Assembly: GCA_964553925.1 (NCBI GenBank)
Contig: CAZKNR010000560.1
Location: 1-64,000, forward strand
Source of the DNA: DAISKN01 sp964553925
Lineage (GTDB): Bacteria; Acidobacteriota; Vicinamibacteria; Marinacidobacterales; SMYC01
DNA: 64,000 nt
Direction of reading: 5' to 3'
The notes under the pieces are model-generated. The model did no database searches and had not been told where the DNA came from. It saw only the letters and a list, made by a program, of their open reading frames with translations. A program made the position numbers and the translations under genes. Below are positions 49,941 through 56,584 of this stretch, piece by piece; positions within the stretch are counted from its first letter, which is position 1, and every line of letters begins with the position of its first letter.

Positions 49941-50059
49941 TCACGGGGATTAAGGTTAGCGTCCGCATGTCTTTTCGATAGGGAGCCGGTCGAGCGGAGC
50001 TCGACGCTGCTTTGCGATGGAAAACAGCGCGCGTCCAGCCTTGTGGGCTCGAGCCCAGC

Positions 50060-50447
50060 AACGGCAAGGATACCGGCAAACCGTTCCTGAGCTCACAGAG
50101 GGCTCCGGCGCCAGGAACGGAGAATTTTGATGCGTTCGTCCGAGAGAAGGTCGTGTTCTTGTAGCAGTCGAAAGACCTTCTCCCGAAACAGAATTTCCGC
50201 GGCGTGGGTGTCGACGTAGGGAACAGGAATCCACTGTCCGTCGGCACAAAAGGCGCCTCGGGAAACGACGCAGTGCAGGTGCGGATTCCAAACCAATTTG
50301 TCGGAGAATGTCTGGATGGAGGCGACCATGCCGACGCGAACGTTTTTATCATCGACCGAAGCGGCCATGAGCTCGTGGACGGTTTCGTAGCCGGCGCGGG
50401 CGAGCTCGGTGAGGAGCTCGCGGTGGAAGAGGAAGTAGGCAGAATGT
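50060..50447 (-). pseudogene. IS91-type (HUH/Y-transposase) remnant
   Basis: The minus frame runs from AYFLFHRELLTELARAGYET through NVRVGMVASIQTFSDKLVWN, then PHLHCVVSRGAFCADGQWIP, to REKVFRLLQEHDLLSDERIK. The HLH in NPHLHCVVSRGA is the HUH metal motif, and the layout I-x-x-I-Q-T-[FW]-x-x-x-L-x-x-x-P-H-[LF]-H is that of IS91 transposases. No start and no tyrosine domain remain; after ILRSWR the frame breaks down. Traces may continue to about 49980. Confidence 0.85.
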
Positions 50448-50472
50448 ATTGAACCTGCCCTACCTTGAGAGC

Positions 50473-50540
50473 GTGGGATTACGACTGGACTTGCTGCCTC
50501 GATTCAGGGAGTCGATCTACGTTGGTTCGGTCTCGTTCTG
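50473..50540 (+). pseudogene. Fragment of a second DUF2961 gene
   Basis: The frame GLRLDLLPRFRESIYVGSVS matches the N-terminal LHRLDLLPRFKASVFVGSVS of the intact DUF2961 protein at 43569, also at the DNA level. Nothing of the gene follows. It is a short orphan relic between the IS91 remnant and the RHH/GNAT pair. Confidence 0.75.
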
Positions 50541-50556
50541 GATGCACCTGCAGGCG
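50535..50556 (+). repeat. Left copy of a direct repeat flanking the RHH/GNAT module
   Basis: This 22-base stretch, centred on GATGCACCTGCAGGCG, recurs at 51522-51542 in the same orientation with only one base missing. The two copies lie about 120 bases before the RHH gene and 30 bases after the GNAT gene. Confidence 0.75.
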
Positions 50557-50639
50557 GATTGGGACTTGCACCAAGCGAAAGCGAAAACGTCCGCGGCCTG
50601 GAATCGTTCTTGACTTGGTGAAGAGGTGGTTCTATATTT

Positions 50640-50668
50640 TTGTAGAATTAATATTTTTGATGTAGAAT
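50640..50668 (+). promoter_or_regulatory. Promoter of the RHH/GNAT module
   Basis: TTGTAG (50640-50645) and TAGAAT (50663-50668) are 17 bases apart in an AT-rich island. The block ATTTTTG-TAGAAT occurs twice in a row (near 50635-50648 and 50653-50668), which could be tandem RHH operator sites. The start codon at 50674 is six bases past the -10 box, so a leaderless mRNA is predicted. Confidence 0.65.
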
Positions 50669-50673
50669 GAAGT

Positions 50674-50943
50674 ATGGCCAAGGAGACTCAGATTTCCGCG
50701 TACGTCTCGCTTACAACCAAGGAAATGGTGGAGCGGTACACCGAAGCCCGAGGAGTCAAGAAGGCGCATCTCATCGAGGACGCTCTGCTTCATCATTTGC
50801 AGGCGCTACGCGAGCTGCCGGCCGATATCATCATTCCGCCTCGCATCGTCGTGGACGAAAAGACAGGGAATGCGCTCCGCGAGCGTGTGGAAAACCCGCG
50901 CCGACCGACGAGCGCGATGAGAAAGCTGTTTTCCGACGAATAG
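50674..50943 (+). CDS. RHH-type antitoxin
   Basis: An 89-residue protein. The N-terminal 50 residues have a ribbon-helix-helix pattern (TQISAYVSLTTKEMVERYTE, then ARGVKKAHLIEDALLHHLQA). The C-terminal part is a flexible tail with LPADIIIPPRIVVDEKTGNA and RPTSAMRKLFSDE, the type that wraps the toxin. It likely represses the module promoter and inhibits the GNAT enzyme encoded 15 bases downstream. Confidence 0.85.
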   Translation: MAKETQISAYVSLTTKEMVERYTEARGVKKAHLIEDALLHHLQALRELPADIIIPPRIVVDEKTGNALRERVENPRRPTSAMRKLFSDE

Positions 50944-50958
50944 TCGGCAGCGGATCTC

Positions 50959-51492
50959 GTGGCAGACAGAGTTCGTAGGCTGCGGCCGGAGGACGACCGG
51001 TCAGATTTCCACTCCGGCAGTATGGATCTCGATCGGTTCCTTCAGAAGTACGCCGGGCAGAATCAATTCCGGCACCACATCGGAGCGACCTACGTCGCCG
51101 TCGATGGGGAGCGAATCCTGGGCTTCGCCACGGTCGCCCCATCGGAAATCGAAGTCGAACGTCTCCCATCCCCACGGCGCAAGCGTTTACCCAGGTACCC
51201 TTTGCCCGTTCTTCGACTCGCGCGACTCGCGGTGGACGCTCGGGCTCAGGGGCGCGGCGTAGGGGGTACCCTCTTGAAAGCGGTATTCGTCCTGGCCAGG
51301 ACGATGGCGAACGATTACGGGTGCGCCGGCGTGGTGGTTGACGCAAAAGCGGAGGCCATCGCTTTCTATCAACGCTATGGCTTCATCGAGTTTCCGACCC
51401 TGGCAGGAGAGCTCGGCGATCGACCGGAACCTCGACTCATGTTCCTCGAGCTCGGCGCCATTCCGGAACCGATCGGCCGGAATCCAGATTGA
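50959..51492 (+). CDS. GNAT acetyltransferase, probable type II toxin
   Basis: A 177-residue GNAT protein. It starts RRLRPEDDRSDFHSGSMDLD, then RFLQKYAGQNQFRHHIGATY. FHSGSMDLDRFL is the start seen in TacT/AtaT-like toxins (F-x-C/S-G-x-x-x-L-D-x-[FY]-L). The acetyl-CoA site is LPVLRLARLAVDARAQGRGV, then GGTLLKAVFVLA, and AIAFYQRYGFIEFP carries the C-terminal Tyr. Such toxins acetylate aminoacyl-tRNA. GTG start. It forms a pair with the RHH gene. Confidence 0.9.
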   Translation: MADRVRRLRPEDDRSDFHSGSMDLDRFLQKYAGQNQFRHHIGATYVAVDGERILGFATVAPSEIEVERLPSPRRKRLPRYPLPVLRLARLAVDARAQGRGVGGTLLKAVFVLARTMANDYGCAGVVVDAKAEAIAFYQRYGFIEFPTLAGELGDRPEPRLMFLELGAIPEPIGRNPD

Positions 51493-51521
51493 CTTGCGAA
51501 GAGATTCGGGACGCCGCCGCC

Positions 51522-51542
51522 GTTCTGATGCACCTGCAGGCG
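51522..51542 (+). repeat. Right copy of the direct repeat flanking the RHH/GNAT module
   Basis: Same core GATGCACCTGCAGGCG as at 50535-50556. With the left copy it brackets a unit of about 965 bases that contains the whole toxin-antitoxin pair and its promoter, as expected for a recombination or insertion footprint. Confidence 0.75.
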
Positions 51543-51796
51543 CCGACTGCGCAGCAGGCGATGCGACCAAGTTCCGCTGCCTACCTCGAGGCAGCGCCGC
51601 CCAGCCGGAGAACGGCCTCACTCGACGATGACGACGCCTCAAGCGAGGCGGAGGGCGCCCTCTGGACGGCGGCTGGTGCGCGGTCGATGACGAGGAGGTA
51701 CGCCCCGCGTCGGCCCCTCCGGTATGCGTTTGCCTTGCTCCCAATGACGATCGTGAAAAAGCGCCTCCTCGATCGGGAAAAGAAACGGTAGAGCCT
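51543..51796. other. Non-coding or degraded stretch
   Basis: About 250 bases between the GNAT module and the epimerase relic. Short ORFs exist on both strands (for example RRRFFTIVIGSKANAYRRGR on minus), but none has a start, ribosome site or family match that I can support. Confidence 0.4.
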
Positions 51797-54038
51797 ATGC
51801 TGCGTTGAAGGGATTTCCTCGGGGGCCTGAGTGTCGCTGCGCTTGGCGGATGGGCGAGCCCTGCCCCTGCCGCGCGGCTCCAAACGATCGGTCTCCAGCT
51901 CCACACGGTGCGACGGGACTTCGAGAGAGACTTCGAAGGAACGCTCGCCCAGGTGGCGAACGTGGGCTACCGGGAGTCAAACTCTGGAGGAGTTTCTGGA
52001 CTTCATCCTGCGTCGGGTCGAGCTCGAGCGAGCGACGGTAGGCGCCGATGGCTCTTTCCCGCTCCCCGAGCCTGCCGTACGAGTCGCCCAGGGCGTTCAA
52101 CAACGCCGAGTCGGGCGGACGAAGACTCGCCGCGCGCTCGAGAAACTCGCGCGCGAGGGAGTAGTCCTGGCGGAAGTAGTACGCGTAGCCCAAGCCGGCG
52201 ATGACCTCGTAGCGCTCTCGAAATCGTTCTTCCAGCGGCAACAGGAGCTGGAGAGCCTCATCAGCCCGCTTCGCGGAGAGTAGCGCGCCTGCAAGCTTCC
52301 AGCTCGCTTCCGGAAGCCGGGGTCCTCCTTCCGCCACCGCTTGCCTGAGCTCGGCGGTCGCCTCTTCGTAGCGCTGCAGGCTCCAGAGCTGTTCGCCCCG
52401 CGCGAGTGCAAGGGAACCAGGGGATTGTGGAAAGCCGCGGCGGTAGATGAATCCCGGACGATCGACCGCGCTCCGCGGTGAAACGACCACCTCTGTCCGG
52501 CGCTCCTCTAGGACGAGTCCGTCCGGGTCGGAGAGCTGGACGCGCAATGCGTAGTTGCCCCCCGCCATCTGCCGCAAGGTGAACGTTTGCACGATGACGA
52601 TGTCGCTCCCCTCGTCGACTCTCCTTTCGTGCTCGTCCATGACCGCCTCGCCTTCCAGCAAGGAGAAGCGAAGGCGCGAGCCCGCTCGAGCGCCGTGAAC
52701 CTGCGCCAGGGCGACGAAATCGGCTCCGGTGGGGAACAGGCTCGAAACCGCCGGGTAGACTCGATCGTAGCCCACCTGAAACGCAAGCAGGTGGCCGGGC
52801 ATCTCCTCCGACAACGGCCGTTCGTGGAGATAGCCCACCACGAGGCCGCCGAGGCCCCCTTGGCCGACCTTCAGGGGAGCCACCTCGATCAAAGCTTCCG
52901 CCACCGTGAACTGGTGAACGGCCCGGTTTCTCAGCACGACGCTCACGCGATAGTTGTCCGGGACCAGCGGAAAGGTGTCCTGGAAGGCGAAGGGAAGCCT
53001 CGCTCCCTTCTGGAACTCGTTCGGCGGAAGCTCCAGATACGCCTCCTGCTCGTCGAGCGCGACGAGTGCTCCATCCTTCGTCCGGACCTCGCGGGTGACA
53101 TCGAGAGTCGTGTAGAACTTCGAGCCGTCCTCCGAAACCTGCAGAGCGAAGTTCTCCGGCGAAAGCTCGACGGTAAAGTGCACGAAGGGCGTCGAATCCG
53201 GTCCGTAGAGAACCGCGAATACGCTCTCGTTGGGCACGTAGCGAAATGAATAGTCGGAGGATACCCGGTTCCCGTACCGAAGGTACGCCTCCGCGTAGTC
53301 GGTGCGGACGTTGCGCTTCGCCGACGCCTCGATCCGGGCCAGCAGGATGTCCGTCCCGAACGCCGGTCGCCGGCTGACGAAATCGACGGGCTCTGCCAGG
53401 TCCAGGGTAAGCGACGCTCGCGCGAGATCGGGAGAGATCCGCTGGAGCACCTGGAGGGCCTCGCTGTTGTCCGAGGCGGGGGTGTACTGGTAGCCCGTCA
53501 TGAGGGCGTTCGGGCCATGGAGCACAGGGTTATAGAGCTCGTACTCGCCTAGCCCTCGTCGGCGAAAGAAAAGCAGGTTGAAGGTCGAGGGGACGCCCTT
53601 TTCCGGCTGAGCCGGATAGACCCAGAGCTCGCACTGCACGACCTCGTTCTGCGATTCGAAACGAGTGATCTGCTGGGGCTCGCCGAGAATGATGTACATG
53701 CGCCCCCGGTCCGTCTTCCAGCCCGGGCGCGCGGTCTCCTGGCTCATCTTCGTGCTGGCGTACTCGAGACGGCGATAGTGCTCGATGAGAAACTCGTTCT
53801 CCTTCGTGGCCGGGTCGGGGTCGCGAGCCCGCCAGAAAGCTTCGACGAAGCGCTCGCGCTCCTCCTGGGTTCCGAGCGACAGAAACACGTCCTTCTCGGC
53901 GTCGGAGATGATGTATACGGCCTCTTCCTCGAGCCATTTGCGGTACTCGGGGGGGAGACGTTCCAGCCGTTCGTCGGCCACGGCCTCGAAGGCGAAGAGG
54001 CTCAGAACGAGAAGCTCGATCGCGGCGATTCGGCTCAT
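51795..54038 (-). CDS. GWxTD-domain protein with C-terminal TPR repeats (3' end replaced)
   Basis: A 747-codon ORF. A signal peptide (IAAIELLVLSLFAFEAVADE) precedes a GWxTD domain at residues 25-200: EEAVYIISDAEKDVFLSLGT, RFVEAFWRARDPDP and GWKTDRGRMYIILGEPQQIT. A beta-rich middle follows, then TPR units from about 570 (GEQLWSLQRYEEATAELRQA, IAGLGYAYYFRQDYSLAREF, LGDSYGRLGERERAIGAYRR). Real sequence seems to end near SLTPGS (about 51976). The last 60 codons read antisense through the epimerase relic, so the tail is fortuitous. Function unknown; common in Acidobacteria beside secreted hydrolases. Confidence 0.88.
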   Translation of the reverse strand: MSRIAAIELLVLSLFAFEAVADERLERLPPEYRKWLEEEAVYIISDAEKDVFLSLGTQEERERFVEAFWRARDPDPATKENEFLIEHYRRLEYASTKMSQETARPGWKTDRGRMYIILGEPQQITRFESQNEVVQCELWVYPAQPEKGVPSTFNLLFFRRRGLGEYELYNPVLHGPNALMTGYQYTPASDNSEALQVLQRISPDLARASLTLDLAEPVDFVSRRPAFGTDILLARIEASAKRNVRTDYAEAYLRYGNRVSSDYSFRYVPNESVFAVLYGPDSTPFVHFTVELSPENFALQVSEDGSKFYTTLDVTREVRTKDGALVALDEQEAYLELPPNEFQKGARLPFAFQDTFPLVPDNYRVSVVLRNRAVHQFTVAEALIEVAPLKVGQGGLGGLVVGYLHERPLSEEMPGHLLAFQVGYDRVYPAVSSLFPTGADFVALAQVHGARAGSRLRFSLLEGEAVMDEHERRVDEGSDIVIVQTFTLRQMAGGNYALRVQLSDPDGLVLEERRTEVVVSPRSAVDRPGFIYRRGFPQSPGSLALARGEQLWSLQRYEEATAELRQAVAEGGPRLPEASWKLAGALLSAKRADEALQLLLPLEERFRERYEVIAGLGYAYYFRQDYSLAREFLERAASLRPPDSALLNALGDSYGRLGERERAIGAYRRSLELDPTQDEVQKLLQSLTPGSPRSPPGRAFLRSLSRSPVAPCGAGDRSFGAARQGQGSPIRQAQRHSGPRGNPFNAA
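51797..51976 (+). pseudogene. N-terminal remnant of a Tat-exported sugar phosphate isomerase/epimerase
   Basis: ATG CTG CGT TGA AGG then reads DFLGGLSVAALGGWASPAPA, ARLQTIGLQLHTVRRDFERD and FEGTLAQVANVGYRE. This is a twin-arginine leader (R-R-x-F-L-x-G) followed by the first strand and helix of an AP-endonuclease-2-type TIM barrel (I-G-L-Q-L-[HY]-T-V-R). The fourth codon is TGA, most likely from CGA, and the gene stops abruptly where the GWxTD gene's own sequence begins on the other strand. Confidence 0.85.
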
Positions 54039-54078
54039 GGTGCAGCTTCGAGGTTCGTCCTAACGAAGCTCCACGATA

Positions 54079-56559
54079 TCACTCCCCCGCCAGGCTCGCG
54101 TAGATCTCGTGCCCCTTTCGCCAGAGCTCGATCACCTCGAGTTTCTGCTTTGCGGTGTCGAACGCATCCGACTCCTCGAGCAGCTGGAGCACCCGCTCGA
54201 TCCATCTCACGAAGTAACGCGCATCCTCGGGCGAGCTCAGCGCCTCGTTCCCCTTTACGACATAGATCGGGCTGGTGTGGGCGTACACGTAGCTGTCCAT
54301 GAGCCAGTGAAGCTTCTCCGGCCCCGTGACCCGCGCGGCAATCCAGCCGCTCGCCGGCAGCGGAACCGTCGTGTCCAGCTCGATGCGGTACGGGTCGTCT
54401 GGCTTCGTCGAGGAAACGACCTTCCCGTTGACGATGATGTCGAGGGACTCCATGGGGAAGATCGAGCTCGCCTCCGCTTCCACGCGAACGGTGGTGGTTC
54501 CCCCAGGCAGTCGCAGCTCGTCGCCCGGCTCCCTCCCCTCGACTTTCAGGAACAACAGAGGTCCGTTGGTGACGAAGGAGCGGCCCTCCGTAAGCCCGCG
54601 AATCCAGTTACCGTAGTCGAGAGGCGAGCCGGATTTCACGTAGACCCTCGTCGTCCCGATGGCCGGGGCCCTCCAGTAGTTCGTCATGGCGTCGGTTCCC
54701 GCCGACGCCGGAACCCGGAAGCCGAGGTTCAGCACCCGGTACCAGACGCTCGCGGAAACGTACTCGTCGCTCCAGATGCACATGACGTCGAAGTAGTCCA
54801 CTTCACCCAGGGCCGCGCTCACCGGGAACTCCCGCGCCCCCCGGTACTCGTCCTCGGACGGGTCTCGGCGCGGGACCTGGAAGGGATGCACGTAGCCCGC
54901 GACCGCTCCCTGACGGTGCACCTCGTCCAGCACTTTCGAGTTCGTGGGATAGTGCGCGCTCACGGCGGTTCCGAAGAACCCGTCGAACTGCGGGTAGATG
55001 AACTCCTTCTGGTTCAGAATCGACATGTGTCCGGCGAAGCTCGGTCGGTACTCCTCGTTGAAGTAGAGGAGTCGATTCGGCTTGGAGTGATCGCTCAGCT
55101 TGCCCTCGAAGTAGTGGAGATCGTGGATGCGCGTACCGGCCTGGTTCGCGACCAGATCGTTTACGACGTGGAGGTCTTCTCCGTCGGCCTCGAGGAGCAG
55201 CGAGCGGGGCGTTGCCTGGAAGATCCCCCCGTAGTTCATGTGAATGTGGTTGTCGCCGGAGTACCAGCCCCGGCCGGGGAGGTCGGCGAAGCGCTCCACG
55301 GTGAGATCGACGCTCTTCGTCTGACCGGCGACGACGTCCAGGCTCTGGGCACGAGGCCGGTATTCGAATCCCTTCATCACTTCGAGGGTGGCCGGGCCCG
55401 CGGGCAGCTCCACCCAGAAGCTTCCCCGCGTGTGGAAGTAGTGATCGTCGGTCACCACGACCATGCGGTGAAAGGCGTCGAGGGGCGCGTACGATTTCCC
55501 GTCGCCCGCCCGAAGATACACGCGGGCCTCGGTCTTTTCTCCCGTTCCGGCGTCTCTCACCGTGACTTCGATCCGGCCGGTGGGATGAAGATACTTCCGG
55601 CTCGAGATCGCAACCTCGGCTGGAGCTCCGCCCACCGCGGGAACCGTCCAGAGCGAGAAGCGCTCGCCCGCGTTCGAAATGTAAGCCAGCTTCTCGCCGT
55701 CGGGTGACCAGGCCGGCGTGAAGATCTCACCGTCACCACGGGTGATCTGCATGGGGTTCCCGTGCTCGGCCGACATCACCCAGAGCTGGATGCGACCGCT
55801 CCGGTAGGACCCGTAGGCGACCTTTCGTCCGTCGGGCGACCACGCCGGCCTCGCGTGCCAGACCGTTTCCTCGGGGAGGAGGATTTCGGGCTCGGGCGCG
55901 CCGAGCCGGAGCGTCCACAACCCGCCCGTTCCCTGGATGCGCTTTTCGTCCCAGGGGCGGTTGCTGACGAAGACGACGCGATCCCCGTCGGGAGACCAGC
56001 TTCCGGTGATGTTCTGGAACGTATCCGAGAGGACGGGCCGTATCGAGCCATCGGCAACCGAGAGCGCCCGGAGCCCGATCGCGTCAGCGTTGTCCGCGGA
56101 ATCGAAGAGGATCGTCTGACCATCGGGAGACCACTGAGGGTTCACGCTGAAGCCCACGCTTTCGGTGAGCTTCCGGGGCTCGCCTCCAACCGCGTCGACG
56201 ACCCAGATGTCGATCACTTTGCCGGTGTCCCTCGTGAACGCGATGCGCTTGCCGGCCGGGGACCAGTCGGGGCTTCCATCGTAGTGAGGCCCGGAGGTCA
56301 GCTGGATCGCCTCACCGCCTTCGGACGGAATCCTCCACAGACTTCCCTGCATCGAGAACGCGATCTCGCCCCCGTCGGGAGACCAGGACGGCGACCATGG
56401 CCCCGTCGTGACCGGCGGCAGGTACATGCTCTCCATGTACATCCCTCCGCCCCCGCCGAAGATGTGCTGGTAGGCCATCGGGAGCTGCGGGGCGTGCGCA
56501 CGGACCGTCGCTCCGGACATCGCGAGCGCCGGAAGCATCCAGGAGATTCGACCGTTCAT
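54079..56559 (-). CDS. Secreted beta-propeller/CehA-McbA-type hydrolase, copy 1
   Basis: An 826-residue protein. A signal-like start (ISWMLPALAMSGATVRAHA) is followed by a WD40-like (PD40/TolB) propeller in residues 50-330 with many WSPDG repeats. A carboxypeptidase-regulatory-like insert follows (GRIEVTVRDAGTGEKTEARV), then a PHP-type CehA/McbA domain from about 450. Its metal motif is GWYSGDNHIHMNYGG (H-x-H), and VPASAGTDAMTNYWRAPAIG supplies a later Asp. The family includes carbaryl/microcystin-region hydrolases; the substrate is unknown. ATG 56559 has GAGGGAAGG upstream. It sits 25 bases after its paralogue. Confidence 0.92.
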   Translation of the reverse strand: MNGRISWMLPALAMSGATVRAHAPQLPMAYQHIFGGGGGMYMESMYLPPVTTGPWSPSWSPDGGEIAFSMQGSLWRIPSEGGEAIQLTSGPHYDGSPDWSPAGKRIAFTRDTGKVIDIWVVDAVGGEPRKLTESVGFSVNPQWSPDGQTILFDSADNADAIGLRALSVADGSIRPVLSDTFQNITGSWSPDGDRVVFVSNRPWDEKRIQGTGGLWTLRLGAPEPEILLPEETVWHARPAWSPDGRKVAYGSYRSGRIQLWVMSAEHGNPMQITRGDGEIFTPAWSPDGEKLAYISNAGERFSLWTVPAVGGAPAEVAISSRKYLHPTGRIEVTVRDAGTGEKTEARVYLRAGDGKSYAPLDAFHRMVVVTDDHYFHTRGSFWVELPAGPATLEVMKGFEYRPRAQSLDVVAGQTKSVDLTVERFADLPGRGWYSGDNHIHMNYGGIFQATPRSLLLEADGEDLHVVNDLVANQAGTRIHDLHYFEGKLSDHSKPNRLLYFNEEYRPSFAGHMSILNQKEFIYPQFDGFFGTAVSAHYPTNSKVLDEVHRQGAVAGYVHPFQVPRRDPSEDEYRGAREFPVSAALGEVDYFDVMCIWSDEYVSASVWYRVLNLGFRVPASAGTDAMTNYWRAPAIGTTRVYVKSGSPLDYGNWIRGLTEGRSFVTNGPLLFLKVEGREPGDELRLPGGTTTVRVEAEASSIFPMESLDIIVNGKVVSSTKPDDPYRIELDTTVPLPASGWIAARVTGPEKLHWLMDSYVYAHTSPIYVVKGNEALSSPEDARYFVRWIERVLQLLEESDAFDTAKQKLEVIELWRKGHEIYASLAGE

Positions 56560-56584
56560 CCTTCCCTCGCTTTCCTGACTTTCC

